This document shows positions 27,291-37,239 of a stretch of 64,000 bases of DNA, piece after piece. How positions within the stretch are numbered: position 1 is the first letter of the stretch; each line of letters starts with the position of its first letter. Below the pieces are notes generated by a model, which worked only from the letters and a program-made list of their open reading frames with translations, did no database searches and was not told the DNA's origin. The translations under genes and the position numbers were made by a program. The stretch is from Afipia sp. (GTDB lineage Bacteria > Pseudomonadota > Alphaproteobacteria > Rhizobiales > Xanthobacteraceae), in assembly GCA_016201045.1 (NCBI GenBank), contig JACQDM010000007.1, positions 62,001-126,000 of the forward strand, given 5' to 3'.

Positions 27291-28193
27291 TCAGGCGCGC
27301 TTGCTTGCATTGATCGCCGAAGCGACGCGGCTGACGGGTGTACGTCCGATAAGGCGACAGATATCGTTGGTTGCCGCGACCAGCTTTGTCATGTCCACGC
27401 CGGTCGATATCCCCATACCCTCAAGCATGTAGACGACATCCTCGGTCGCGACGTTTCCCGTCGCGCCCGGCGCATAGGGGCAACCGCCGAGACCGCCTGC
27501 AGCGGAGTCGATGACGCGCGCGCCCTCCTCCATTCCCGCATAGAGGTTGGCGAGCGCCTGCCCGTAAGTGTCGTGAAAATGCATTCCGAGATTTGCAATC
27601 GGTACGTCCGCCGACACCACGCGTAACATTTGCCGCGCTTTCGCCGGCGTGCCGACGCCAATCGTGTCGCCGAGCGACACTTCGTAGCAGCCCGCATCCC
27701 ACAGGCGTTTGGCAACGGCGGCGACTGCTGCAGGTCTAACGTCGCCATCGTAAGGACAACCCAGTACGCACGACACATAGCCACGAACCTTGATGCGGTC
27801 GGCCTTCGCATGTTCGATCACGGGCGTGAAGCGCTCGATCGATTCCGCGATGGAGCAGTTAATGTTCGCCTTCGAGAAGCCCTCCGAGGCAGAAGCGAAC
27901 ACAGCGATGACCTTCGCTCCAGCAGCTTTTGCCGCCGCGTAGCCTTTCTCGTTCGGAACGAGAACATGAAACTCGTAACCGGGATGGCGATCGACCGCGC
28001 GAAGCACCCGATCTGAATCCGTCATCTGCGGCACTGCGCGTGGTGAAACGAAGCTGCCGACCTCGATGGTATGCAGACCGGCCTTCACCAAATTTTCGAC
28101 GAACGCAACTCGACCCTCGACGCTTACCGGCGTCTTTTCGTTTTGAAGCCCGTCGCGCGGGCCGACTTCGACAATCCGGACATGGTCGGTCAT
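27291..28193 (-). CDS. mvaB: Hydroxymethylglutaryl-CoA lyase
   Basis: A 300-aa TIM-barrel lyase that splits HMG-CoA into acetoacetate and acetyl-CoA, the last step of leucine breakdown. It has VRIVEVGPRDGLQNEK at the start, the substrate-loop region CVLGCPYDGDV, metal-binding GMHFHDTYGQALAN and the C-terminal GGLGGCPYAPGATGN with the catalytic cysteine. I prefer the ATG at 28193, which follows GAGG, over the track start eight codons earlier. It is last in a minus-strand operon with the two carboxylase subunits. Confidence 0.93.
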   Translation of the reverse strand: MTDHVRIVEVGPRDGLQNEKTPVSVEGRVAFVENLVKAGLHTIEVGSFVSPRAVPQMTDSDRVLRAVDRHPGYEFHVLVPNEKGYAAAKAAGAKVIAVFASASEGFSKANINCSIAESIERFTPVIEHAKADRIKVRGYVSCVLGCPYDGDVRPAAVAAVAKRLWDAGCYEVSLGDTIGVGTPAKARQMLRVVSADVPIANLGMHFHDTYGQALANLYAGMEEGARVIDSAAGGLGGCPYAPGATGNVATEDVVYMLEGMGISTGVDMTKLVAATNDICRLIGRTPVSRVASAINASKRA

Positions 28194-28200
28194 CGCGGCC

Positions 28201-30246
28201 TCACGACTTTGCCGCATCCTTGGCCGGCTCGATTTCAGCCAGTTCGACGCCTTCCTGAACGATGTCGCCGACCTTGCATTTCAGTTGTTTGACCGTGCCA
28301 GCGAACGGCGCGCGTAACGTCTGCTCCATCTTCATCACTTCGAGTGTCAGGATCGGCGCACCCTTTTCTACCGTCGCCCCGGACTCAACCAGCAGCGCGA
28401 CGACCGTTCCGGGCAGCGGCGCGACGACGCGATCGGCTCCGGCCTGTTCTTCATCCTCGGTGCCGAATGGATCGGCCCAATGCATCTCGAACCGGCCGTT
28501 GCGAGTCCTGACATAGACTTCGCGCCCGTCCAGCAATCCTGCGACGTGGTACTTGACGTCATCGAGAACAAGATCGATCCCGCCTCGCGCCGGGACCGAA
28601 CTGGTAAATGCGATCACTTTGCCGTCGATCGAAAGCGTCGACGGCACCCGGCCGTAACGCAGTGATACCTTGCGCTCAATTCCGTCGGCCTGCCGGAACA
28701 GGAACCGGCGATGACGCGCGCCGACGGCCGCCCAGCCTCTGGCGGCGCGCCAAGGCGAATGAGCATCGCGTGCGGCGGCCGCATCCTCACTGCGCAGGAT
28801 TGCAGCCACAGCAGCACCGAGTTCAATCTCCGTAAGCGCCGGCTGCTCCGGCGTCAGCTTCGCCAACTCGCGCTCGATGAATCCCGTATCGATCTTGTTG
28901 TCGCGTACCTGCGGATGCGTAATGAGCGCGGACAAGAACGGAATATTGGTTACGACGCCGCGAATGTCCGCCTCTTCCAGGCCGCGATTGAGCCGCGAGA
29001 TGGCAAGGTCGCGTGTTGGCGCGAAGGCAATGAACTTCGCCAGCATCGCGTCGTAGTTCGGAGAAACCACATTGCCCTCGCCGTATCCGCTGTCGATGCG
29101 CAATCCATCGACGGCCTCCGGCATCTGCCACGTGCGCAGCGCGCCAACCGACGGCATGAAATTCTTGTTCGGATTTTCGGCGTAGACACGAGCTTCGATG
29201 GCGTGGCCGTTCAGCCTGATCTCGTTCTGCGTCAAGGGCAGTTCTTCGCCAAACGCTACACGCAGCTGCCATTCGACGAGATCGACGCCCGAAATCAATT
29301 CGGTGACGGGATGTTCGACCTGAAGCCGCGTGTTCATCTCGATGAAGAAGAATTCTTTTCCGTCCGAGACAAACTCGATGGTGCCCGCGCCGACGTAGTT
29401 CACGGCACCTGCTGCCTTGCGCGCCGCCTCGCAGACTGCCTCGCGCTGTTTGGAGCTGAGCGTCGGAGACGGCGCTTCCTCGATCACTTTCTGATGGCGA
29501 CGCTGCAGCGTACATTCGCGCTCGAATAGAGAAACTAGATTGCCGTGGCTGTCGCCGACGATTTGGACTTCGATATGCCGGGGATTGTCGACATATTTTT
29601 CGATCAGCATGCTGTCGTCACCGAATGCGGCAAGCGCCTCGCGCTTGGCACTGACGACTGCAGCGGACAATTCGCTCGCTGCACGAACCACGCGCATGCC
29701 TCGCCCGCCGCCGCCCGCGGATGCTTTCACCAGAACAGGGAAACCCGCCTTCTCCGCCGCCTTCGCAAGCGTCGCATCGTCCTGCGCTTCGCCGTGATAG
29801 CCGGGCACCAGCGGAACGCCGGCTTTTTCCATAAGAATTTTCGAGCCTGACTTCGAGCCCATCGCTTCCATCATCTCGGCGGTCGGACCGACGAACACGA
29901 TGCTGGCTTCCGCGCACCGGCGCGCGAAATCGGCGTTCTCCGACAGGAACCCGTAACCGGGATGGATAGCTTCCGCACCAGTCTTCGCCGCCGCTTCAAG
30001 CACGCGATCGATGTTGAGATAGCTGTCGCGCGCGCGCGCGGGTCCGAGCAATACGGCCTCGTCCGCCATCTTCACATGCAGCGCATCGGCGTCTGCTTCT
30101 GAATAGACCGCGACGGTGCGCAAACCCATCGCGCGCGCGGTGCGAATGACGCGACATGCGATCTCGCCACGGTTGGCGATCAGCAACGTGTTGAAACGGC
30201 GATAGAGCGGCTTGCCAGATGCGACGGCCTTCAACGGTTTTGCCAT
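28201..30246 (-). CDS. mccA: Biotin-dependent methylcrotonyl-CoA carboxylase, alpha subunit
   Basis: About 681 aa. A biotin carboxylase half (LLIANRGEIACRVIRTA, GGGGRGMRVV, FIEMNTRLQVEHPVTE) is followed by a linker and a biotin carrier domain with LEVMKMEQTLRAPFAG, whose lysine takes biotin. The neighbouring beta subunit and HMG-CoA lyase point to 3-methylcrotonyl-CoA rather than propionyl- or acetyl-CoA. The first track codon is a GTG overlapping the mccB stop (TAGTG); I prefer the adjacent ATG at 30246, with AGGA upstream. Confidence 0.9.
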   Translation of the reverse strand: MAKPLKAVASGKPLYRRFNTLLIANRGEIACRVIRTARAMGLRTVAVYSEADADALHVKMADEAVLLGPARARDSYLNIDRVLEAAAKTGAEAIHPGYGFLSENADFARRCAEASIVFVGPTAEMMEAMGSKSGSKILMEKAGVPLVPGYHGEAQDDATLAKAAEKAGFPVLVKASAGGGGRGMRVVRAASELSAAVVSAKREALAAFGDDSMLIEKYVDNPRHIEVQIVGDSHGNLVSLFERECTLQRRHQKVIEEAPSPTLSSKQREAVCEAARKAAGAVNYVGAGTIEFVSDGKEFFFIEMNTRLQVEHPVTELISGVDLVEWQLRVAFGEELPLTQNEIRLNGHAIEARVYAENPNKNFMPSVGALRTWQMPEAVDGLRIDSGYGEGNVVSPNYDAMLAKFIAFAPTRDLAISRLNRGLEEADIRGVVTNIPFLSALITHPQVRDNKIDTGFIERELAKLTPEQPALTEIELGAAVAAILRSEDAAAARDAHSPWRAARGWAAVGARHRRFLFRQADGIERKVSLRYGRVPSTLSIDGKVIAFTSSVPARGGIDLVLDDVKYHVAGLLDGREVYVRTRNGRFEMHWADPFGTEDEEQAGADRVVAPLPGTVVALLVESGATVEKGAPILTLEVMKMEQTLRAPFAGTVKQLKCKVGDIVQEGVELAEIEPAKDAAKS

Positions 30247-30248
30247 CA

Positions 30249-31853
30249 CTACATCCTGAACACGCCGAAGCGCGTCGGCTCGACCGGCGCGTTCGCCGCC
30301 GCTGACAGGCCGAGTCCGAGAACGAGCCGGGTGTCGGCCGGATCGATCACGCCATCATCCCATAGTCGCGCGGTCGCGTAATATGGGTGGCCCTGCGATT
30401 CATATTGTGCGCGGATGGGGCTGCGGAACGCGTCTTCTTCCTCGGACGACCATTTGCCGCCTTTCGCCTCGATATTGTCGCGGCGCAGCTGGCTGAGCAC
30501 CATCGCTGCCTGCTCGCCGCCCATCACCGAGATGCGCGCATTCGGCCACATCCACAAAAAGCGCGGACTGTAGGCGCGGCCGCACATGCCGTAATTGCCC
30601 GCGCCGTAAGAACCGCCGATCACGACGGTAAACTTTGGCACCGATGCGGTCGCCACCGCTGTGACGAGTTTAGCACCGTCGCGCGCGATGCCGCCGGCCT
30701 CATATTTCTTGCCGACCATGAAGCCTGTGATGTTCTGCAGGAACAGCAACGGAATGTTTCGCTGGCTGCACAGTTCAATGAAATGTGCGCCCTTGAGCGA
30801 ACTCTCGCTAAACAAAATTCCATTGTTGGCGATAATGCCGACCGGATAACCCCAGATATGCGCAAAACCGCAAACCAATGTCGTGCCATATAGCTTCTTG
30901 AACTCCTCGAACTCCGAGCCGTCGACAATGCGGGCGATGATCTCGCGAACATCGAACGGCTTGCGCGCATCCACCGGCACGACGCCGTAGATATCTTCGC
31001 GCGCGAACAGCGGTTCGCGCGGCTCGCGTAATCCGGTGGCGGACGATTTCGGCGGATTGAGATTGCCGACGATACGTCGTGCGATCCCGATCGCGTGGGC
31101 GTCGTTCTGCGCGTAGTGATCGGTCACGCCGGACTGACGGCTGTGAACGTCCGCGCCGCCGAGTTCTTCTGCGGTGACGATCTCACCCGTCGCAGCCTTC
31201 ACCAGCGGCGGCCCGCCGAGAAAGATCGTGCCCTGGTTGCGAACGATAATGCTTTCGTCCGACATCGCAGGTACGTATGCGCCGCCGGCCGTACACGATC
31301 CCATCACGATAGCGATTTGCGGGACGCCCTGCGCAGACATGTTGGCCTGATTATAGAAGATGCGGCCGAAATGTTTTTCGTCCGGAAAAATCTCGTCCTG
31401 CTGCGGCAGGAATGCGCCGCCGGAGTCCACCATGTAGATGCAAGGCAAATTGTTCTGCCGCGCGATGTCCTGCGCGCGCAGATGCTTCTTCACCGTCATC
31501 GGATAATAAGTTCCGCCGCTGATCGTGGCGTCGTTGGCAACGATGACGCACTCGCGGCCTGCCACGCGGCCGATACCCGTCACAATGCTGGCGGAATGAA
31601 CCGCGCCGCCGTAGAGGCCGTAAGCCGCCATCGGCGAGAATTCGAGGAACGCCGTACCCGGATCGATCAAGAGATCGACGCGATCACGCGCCAGCATTTT
31701 TCCACGCGCAGTGTGCTTGGCGCGCGACGCCTCGCCTCCACCGCCCGCAACCTCGGACAATTTCTCGCGCAGATCGGCGACCAGAGCGCGCATCGCCTCG
31801 GCGTTGCGCGCGAAGTCATCCGATTTCGGATCGAGAGTGGAATGAAGAGCCAT
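30249..31853 (-). CDS. mccB: Methylcrotonyl-CoA carboxylase, beta (carboxyltransferase) subunit
   Basis: A 534-aa carboxyltransferase, the normal length of MccB. It carries [32 protein letters not shown] and [23 protein letters not shown]. It moves the carboxyl group from biotin on MccA to methylcrotonyl-CoA in leucine catabolism. The start at 31853 ([17 protein letters not shown]) is preceded by GGAAGG. It is the first gene of the mccB-mccA-mvaB run; the isovaleryl-CoA dehydrogenase often found here is not in the window. Confidence 0.92.
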   Translation of the reverse strand: MALHSTLDPKSDDFARNAEAMRALVADLREKLSEVAGGGGEASRAKHTARGKMLARDRVDLLIDPGTAFLEFSPMAAYGLYGGAVHSASIVTGIGRVAGRECVIVANDATISGGTYYPMTVKKHLRAQDIARQNNLPCIYMVDSGGAFLPQQDEIFPDEKHFGRIFYNQANMSAQGVPQIAIVMGSCTAGGAYVPAMSDESIIVRNQGTIFLGGPPLVKAATGEIVTAEELGGADVHSRQSGVTDHYAQNDAHAIGIARRIVGNLNPPKSSATGLREPREPLFAREDIYGVVPVDARKPFDVREIIARIVDGSEFEEFKKLYGTTLVCGFAHIWGYPVGIIANNGILFSESSLKGAHFIELCSQRNIPLLFLQNITGFMVGKKYEAGGIARDGAKLVTAVATASVPKFTVVIGGSYGAGNYGMCGRAYSPRFLWMWPNARISVMGGEQAAMVLSQLRRDNIEAKGGKWSSEEEDAFRSPIRAQYESQGHPYYATARLWDDGVIDPADTRLVLGLGLSAAANAPVEPTRFGVFRM

Positions 31854-32073
31854 GACCTTCCGCAAATGCTATTGTGCGCCGCAACCGGATCGCATGCGGT
31901 TCACAGCCAAAATGTCACCGCAGACCCATCGGGCGCAACCACAACTTTCTTGTGTTGCGCGACAGCTCGTTGGACGTCGGCGAGACTAGTGCGTCCGGTC
32001 GTGATGAAATGTCTTGCGACCGACATTCCGGGGATCAGCGCCGGTCCGTCGCGGGTGCAGGCCGAGGTGTGCT

Positions 32074-32379
32074 TTAATGAGTCCAGGGCTCGCTGCGGCG
32101 AAACGCGAAATTGTCGGCATACGCCTTGATGCGCGGCTTCAGCTCTTGCGGCTCCAGCACCTGATACGGAATGCCCTCGCGCTCACAATACGCGATTGCC
32201 TCTTCCTTGGTGTCGAAGTGAATCGACAGTTGTTGCTTCATGTCGCCGGAACTGGTCCAACCCATCAACGGCTCGATCACGCGCGGCTGCTCCGGCTCAT
32301 AGTCGAGCTGCCATTCTTTCGTCTTGGCCCAGCCCGATTGCATGGCATTTTTGGCCGGTTTGAAAATTCGTGCGGTCAT
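32074..32379 (-). CDS. NDUFS4-like complex I accessory subunit
   Basis: A 101-aa protein matching the ETC complex I subunit conserved region (18 kDa / NDUFS4): MTARIFKPAKNAMQSGWAKTKEW, EPLMGWTSSGDMKQQLSIHFDTKEEAIAYCE, ending DNFAFRRSEPWTH. In alphaproteobacteria this accessory subunit binds NADH dehydrogenase I near the matrix-arm junction. It is encoded alone here, away from the nuo operon. The 210 bp between it and mccB show nothing else convincing. Confidence 0.9.
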   Translation of the reverse strand: MTARIFKPAKNAMQSGWAKTKEWQLDYEPEQPRVIEPLMGWTSSGDMKQQLSIHFDTKEEAIAYCEREGIPYQVLEPQELKPRIKAYADNFAFRRSEPWTH

Positions 32380-32607
32380 GAATTCAAAACCTTGGAGCCT
32401 TTTGGCGGATGGATGAAAGCACCATCACGATAGATGAAAAGCATGTGATTCTGCCGCCCTTTGCCAGCAAGATTTCAGGCAGCGACACAATGGACGGTTG
32501 GTATCCTTAAATTTGGTATAGTCTGTTGCAAACACGATGACAATCTGGGCCGCCGCCCGATACCTTCCCGCACAACTGCGATCCGCCCCGCATTTCAAAG
32601 CCGCCCC

Positions 32608-33783
32608 ATGGATATTAAAGCAACCCTTCCCGAAAAAGGCCGCGACCTGCGGCTCGATTTTTTCCGTGGCATCGCCAATTGGTGGATTTTTCTCGACCAT
32701 ATCCCGCACAACGTCGTCAACTGGGCGACACCGCGCAACTACGGCTTCAGCGATGCTGCAGACCTGTTCGTTTTCATTTCCGGGTACACCGCCTCGTTCG
32801 TCTACGCCAAGCTCATGCTGGATCGTGGATTCATTGTCGGTTCGACGCGGCTGTGGAAGCGTGTCTGGCAGCTCTACGTCGCGCACGTTCTGCTGTTCGT
32901 CATCTATATCGCTGCAATCGGCTGGGTCGCGCTGCGTTACAACGATCCTGACATCATCAACGAGTTCAATGTTGCGGGGCTCGTTGACAATCCGATCCAG
33001 ACGCTGACGCAGGGATTGTTGCTGCGCTTCAAGCCGGTCAATCTCGACGTGCTGCCGCTCTACATCATTCTGATGGGATTCTTCCCGCCGGTTCTTTGGT
33101 TGATGCTGCGCAAGCCCGACCTCGTGATGCTTGCATCCCTCGCGCTGTATTTCGCTGCGCGCCAGTTCGGCTGGAATTTCTCCGCATATCCACAAGGCAG
33201 CTGGTACTTCGATCCCTATACGTGGCAGTTGCTGTTCGTGTTCGGCGCGTGGTTTGCGCTCGGCGGCGCGCGCGAGTCACAATCCGTCATCAATTCGCGA
33301 TGGCTTTTGATCGCGGGCACGGCCTATCTGATTTTCGCGCTCATCATGACGATGGCCGGACGATTCGAGGCGTTCGGCGATCTATTCCCGCGCTGGCTCT
33401 ACGATGCCTTTAACCCGAACGACAAGACGTTCCTCGCTCCCTATCGCGTTCTGCATTTTGTCGTGATCGCCTTCTTCGTCACGCGCTTCGTCAAGAAGGA
33501 TTGGCGGGGACTCGAATGGAAGATCTTCGATCCGCTGATCAAATGCGGACAGCAATCGCTGCAAGTGTTTTGCGTGGGTGTATTCTTGTCCTTCGTCGCG
33601 CACTTCGCGCTGCTCTTGAGCTATGGCTCGTTCTGGGCCCAGCTCGGCGTCAGCCTCGGAGGCATCGCGATCCTCACGGGTGTGGCCTATTACGGAAACT
33701 GGTCGAAGAAGCAGGACAAGCCGTCGCGCCCCGCTTCACCCTCCGGCACAGCTGGCGTCAAACCCGCGGCGGCTGCGAATTAA
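32608..33783 (+). CDS. OpgC domain membrane protein
   Basis: A 391-aa protein with about ten membrane helices. RDLRLDFFRGIANWWIFLDHIPHN is the acyltransferase-3-like opening of the OpgC family, followed by GFSDAADLFVFISGYTASFVYAK. OpgC-type proteins modify osmoregulated periplasmic glucans, for example by succinylation. The start at 32608 removes 49 residues of the track ORF that read through the upstream leader; its ribosome site is weak. The C-terminal tail is soluble and Ala/Pro-rich. Confidence 0.85.
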   Translation: MDIKATLPEKGRDLRLDFFRGIANWWIFLDHIPHNVVNWATPRNYGFSDAADLFVFISGYTASFVYAKLMLDRGFIVGSTRLWKRVWQLYVAHVLLFVIYIAAIGWVALRYNDPDIINEFNVAGLVDNPIQTLTQGLLLRFKPVNLDVLPLYIILMGFFPPVLWLMLRKPDLVMLASLALYFAARQFGWNFSAYPQGSWYFDPYTWQLLFVFGAWFALGGARESQSVINSRWLLIAGTAYLIFALIMTMAGRFEAFGDLFPRWLYDAFNPNDKTFLAPYRVLHFVVIAFFVTRFVKKDWRGLEWKIFDPLIKCGQQSLQVFCVGVFLSFVAHFALLLSYGSFWAQLGVSLGGIAILTGVAYYGNWSKKQDKPSRPASPSGTAGVKPAAAAN

Positions 33784-33808
33784 AAGACACGCGCATGGGT
33801 GCGCGCTC

Positions 33809-33910
33809 TTACATTTGCATGACGAAGACGATCGCGACCGTCAGAAGGGTGGCCACAGCACCCAGAACACGGTCGCGTTGGCGTGCAAACACGATTTCTC
33901 TCTCGGACAT
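33809..33910 (-). CDS. Small 33-aa single-span membrane protein
   Basis: A short frame absent from the track, reading MSEREIVFARQRDRVLGAVA then one hydrophobic helix ending VFVMQM. AAGGG lies at good distance before the ATG, and codon choice is like that of the neighbouring genes. It lies between OpgC and tRNA-Pro. I do not know its function. Confidence 0.55.
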   Translation of the reverse strand: MSEREIVFARQRDRVLGAVATLLTVAIVFVMQM

Positions 33911-34073
33911 GGCAAACCCTTACGGCGACTGGGCCGTTGAGGTTGCAATGCGCGAGGGTACGCGCGGTTCCTGCGTCGCGCGAATATTTCCCCGGACTTA
34001 GAACAGGTGCGGCGCTCACAAGGCGACCCGAACGGAAGATCGCCAAGAAAGGTCAGCAAATCATTGGGTTAGA

Positions 34074-34150
34074 TGGTCGGGGCAGCAGGATTCGAACCTG
34101 CGACCTGCGGTACCCAAAACCGCCGCGCTACCAGGCTACGCTATACCCCG
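34074..34150 (-). tRNA. tRNA-Pro (anticodon TGG)
   Basis: On the minus strand a 77-nt cloverleaf with encoded CCA is seen: acceptor CGGGGTA, anticodon stem GCGGT/ACCGC with loop TTTGGGT giving TGG, and T arm GCAGG TTCGAAT CCTGC. The 3' end pairs as TGCCCCG followed by ACCA. Confidence 0.95.
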
Positions 34151-34229
34151 AGCGGACAGTCGTTACACGGTTCGTTCCGGCCCAGCAAGGCGGCCGGGCC
34201 GCCGAAATATCCCGCAATAGGCGACCTGC

Positions 34230-35660
34230 TCAGTAGTCGTGACCCATGCGGTCACGCCGACCCATGCCGCCGAGAACGCCGCCAAGAATAGCCGCTCCGC
34301 CGATAATTGCCGCCTCTTCTTCAGGCGACGGACCTCGGCGATAGACCACCGGGGGCTGCGGAGGCGGACGGCGCGGCGGAGGCGCTACGTCGACGCGCTT
34401 CGGCGGAGGGATCGGCGAGGATTTCGACGGCGGTCCGCAAGGGCACATCGGTCCGGCGAGCGAAGCCTGTTGCGGGCCAGCCGGATTCGATCCAGCGTTC
34501 GGCGCACCACCGCCACCGGCCGCCGGCGTTGCCGCCGCTACCGCATTCAACGGACGGTTCAGTGCGCGCTCGAGGAGCTTGCGTGCGGTCGCGGCAAGAT
34601 CGCTGTTGGGATAGCTCGCAAGGAACGCGCGGTATGCGCCCGGCGTGTTCGCATTGACCACGCCGCTCCACGTGATCATTTCGCGGCGGCGTTCGATCAC
34701 GACTTTCAGCCGCGCCACGAATGGAGACTGCGGATAGAGTTCGACGAACGCCTGATAGCCTTCCACAGAGTCATCGGCGACGACGAGATCGTAGGCGGCC
34801 TGAACCGCCTGCCCCTGCAACAGCTGACGCCATTCGGCGACCGTGCGCGTCCCGCTCTTCGAGCCCGGCTTCACGCCCGATCCCGGGAAGAAATAGAAGT
34901 CGCTGGTCAGCGACGAACTTTCCCACGGGATCTGCTGACCGTCGGTCGATTTGTTCACCGCAAGACGTACTTTCTTGAAAGCGTCCTCGATCGCGAGGCC
35001 CGGCTCACGTGCCGAAACGACCAGCGCGCTCGTATAAGGGCTGTTCACGCCGCTGCCGTCGAGCGCCTCGGTGCCCGGCGAAGTCGAGAAAGAAACGAAT
35101 GAGCCAGCCGCATTCGCCTTGGTGTCGACCAATGCCAATCCGTGCCCAGCAATTTTATTGATGGAGTTGAACGGATCGTTGCGGCACGCATCCAGCATGA
35201 CGATGCGCATCTTCGTCGGCACGGAGGCAATGGTATTCATCACGTCATTGAGACGCACCGCCTGCAACGGCACGTCCGACTCTCGATCAAGCGTGACATC
35301 GACGGGTACGAGATAGTTCTCGCCGTCGATCTGCAGCCCGTGACCCGCATAGTACAGCAGTGCAACAGTGTCGGATCCGCGCCCCGCGATCTTGGCCGCG
35401 AAATCGCCGATGACCTGACGCATCTCATTCTGCGACAGATTCAGCGCCGTTTTGACATCGAAACCGGCCGCCTGCAGCATTTCGGACGTCAGCTTGGCGT
35501 CGTTGGTCGGATTCGTCAGCGCCGGTACGCTTTTATAGGCGGATTGGCCGATAACAAGCGCGACGCGGTTCTCGGCGGATGCCGTGTTTGTAACGAAAAA
35601 AAGTGACGTCACGGCAAATGCGGCAAGAGAAAAAAATCGAGAGCGAACCGGAGTAATCAT
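34230..35660 (-). CDS. Caspase-like (peptidase C14) protein
   Basis: A 476-aa exported protein. After a signal peptide (FSLAAFAVTSLFFVTNTASA) comes a caspase-like domain with the His/Cys dyad visible as LLYYAGHGLQ and VMLDACRNDPF. The middle part contains helical repeats (AYDLVVADDSVEGYQAF, SYPNSDLAATARKLLE), the kind seen in bacterial metacaspase-like proteins. The tail is proline-rich and ends with a glycine-rich hydrophobic stretch (GGAAILGGVLGGMG). I chose the ATG at 35660, preceded by GGAGG. Its substrate and possible role in cell death or signalling are unknown. Confidence 0.88.
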   Translation of the reverse strand: MITPVRSRFFSLAAFAVTSLFFVTNTASAENRVALVIGQSAYKSVPALTNPTNDAKLTSEMLQAAGFDVKTALNLSQNEMRQVIGDFAAKIAGRGSDTVALLYYAGHGLQIDGENYLVPVDVTLDRESDVPLQAVRLNDVMNTIASVPTKMRIVMLDACRNDPFNSINKIAGHGLALVDTKANAAGSFVSFSTSPGTEALDGSGVNSPYTSALVVSAREPGLAIEDAFKKVRLAVNKSTDGQQIPWESSSLTSDFYFFPGSGVKPGSKSGTRTVAEWRQLLQGQAVQAAYDLVVADDSVEGYQAFVELYPQSPFVARLKVVIERRREMITWSGVVNANTPGAYRAFLASYPNSDLAATARKLLERALNRPLNAVAAATPAAGGGGAPNAGSNPAGPQQASLAGPMCPCGPPSKSSPIPPPKRVDVAPPPRRPPPQPPVVYRRGPSPEEEAAIIGGAAILGGVLGGMGRRDRMGHDY

Positions 35661-35785
35661 GGCAGCCTCCATCGCGGAAATTTGACTGAGTATGGCATCC
35701 TTTTACCGCTCGTGCCAATGCGTTGGTATATCGCACCCGGCCGCAGGTTCATGCGGAGTCATTGCAAAATCAAAGCGATGCTCGT

Positions 35786-36256
35786 CTAGCGCGATTTGAA
35801 CAGCGGATGCGCAACCCGATCGCCGGGCTCGATGCCGTATTTCTTGGCTGTTCAGCCGATCACTTCAAGAACGCCTTTGGTCAGCCCACCTGACGGAATA
35901 ATTTTCTCCGACTGCGGCTCCGTATTCTCGGCGATACGGATAATTCGTCCGTCGGAGCGAATGAAAATCATGTCGAGCGGAATATAGGTGTTCTTCATCC
36001 ACATCGAGACCTGCTGTTCGGGAGAAAAATCGAACAGCATGCCGCGACCTTCAGGCAGTTCCTTCCTGAACATCAAGCCGGTTTCGCGCTCCTGATCGGT
36101 CGTCGCCATCTCGACGCTGAAGACATGCACGCCGGATTTGCTGACGATCTCCAGCGACTGCACTTCGGCTGCCGAAGCAACGCGAGAGAACGACAGCAAG
36201 AGCGCAAGCAAGGCACCGAACCGAAAAGCGCGCCCGGCCGATTTTTTGAAATTCAT
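35786..36256 (-). pseudogene. DUF192 protein, interrupted by a premature stop
   Basis: An exported DUF192 protein starting at the ATG at 36256 (MNFKKSAGRAFRFGALLALL). The conserved core is complete: GLMFRKELPEGRGMLFDF and MKNTYIPLDMIFIRSDGRI. Reading stops at TGA (35852-35854) straight after GVLEVIG, but the same frame continues for 21 codons (TAKKYGIEPGDRVAHPLFKSR) to a second stop at 35786. That tail is exactly the normal C-terminus of the family, so one G-to-T change (GGA to TGA) probably truncated the gene. A sequencing error or stop readthrough are alternatives. Confidence 0.8.
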
Positions 36257-36377
36257 GCGAAACGATCCCGAGGAAGCAACCGGCAGCCTAGCCCGCCGAT
36301 CATGGCGAATACCAGACGGCGAACGCTTCGCGCGCCGCCGATCACGAGGATGTGGCAGAGAACGATAAGATTGATAG

Positions 36378-37040
36378 TCAGTGAGACGAAAGACCCGGCG
36401 CACCAGTTTCAGGTTGGATCTCGGCGGCCATCATGCCCTTCGATCCGGGCCCGAACCGCACCAGCACATATTGACCGGGGCGCAACTCGGTCATGCCATA
36501 GCGGCGCAAGGTTTCCATGTGAACGAAAATATCCGGCGTACCTTCACCGCAGGTCAGGAAGCCGAACCCGCGGAGCCTGTTGAACCACTTCACCTGCGCC
36601 CGCTCGAGGCCGCTCGTCGGCGTCACGCTGACATGCGTGCGCGGCGGCATCATCTGCGCGGGATGGATCGCGGTCGATTCATCCATCGATAGAATACGGA
36701 ACGCCTGATAGCCCTTCTGCCGCTGTACGCATTCGCAAACCAGACGCGCGCCTTCGTAGGCGGTCTGATAGCCGTCGCGCCGCAAAACGGTGACGTGCAG
36801 CAGAACGTCCGGCCATCCATTGTCAGGGACGATGAAGCCGTAGCCCTTGGACGCATCGAACCATTTGATGACGCCCGATATTTCGACCAGCGAGACGGCG
36901 GCATCGTCACCAGCGAATGGAGTGCTAGAGAGATTCCGATTGTCCGTGCCGGAAAATTGGGCTGGTTCAATATTGCGAGGGCCGGACCCTGCTAACGCTG
37001 GACCGCCAAGCCTTTTGGACTCAATTCCGTCCGAACCCAT
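36378..37040 (-). CDS. Tandem cold-shock-domain protein
   Basis: About 220 aa with two cold-shock domains: SGVIKWFDASKGYGFI...DVLLHVTVLRR and AQVKWFNRLRGFGFLT...DIFVHMETLRR. Each has the RNP1-like KGYGFI/RGFGFL and RNP2-like motif for single-strand nucleic acid binding. The N-terminal 60 residues look unstructured. I place the start at the ATG at 37040 (MGSDGIESKR); an ATG ten codons upstream is also possible, and the track start is unlikely. The upstream 200-bp spacer shows nothing specific. Confidence 0.85.
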   Translation of the reverse strand: MGSDGIESKRLGGPALAGSGPRNIEPAQFSGTDNRNLSSTPFAGDDAAVSLVEISGVIKWFDASKGYGFIVPDNGWPDVLLHVTVLRRDGYQTAYEGARLVCECVQRQKGYQAFRILSMDESTAIHPAQMMPPRTHVSVTPTSGLERAQVKWFNRLRGFGFLTCGEGTPDIFVHMETLRRYGMTELRPGQYVLVRFGPGSKGMMAAEIQPETGAPGLSSH

Positions 37041-37239
37041 GACCCCCGGACCCCAAACTGTGCGGCCCATCACATATGTGATGACCTGCGTGCGGCACTG
37101 CGCGTTGCAATAAAACGAGCGATGCGGCGCGCGAATCTCTTGATTCGACGTTAACACTCTCGCAAGGCCCGAAAAGCCAAAAAACAAATCAGACGCGAGC
37201 TATGAACAACCTTGCGCGGCCACGAATCAAATCCGCTAT

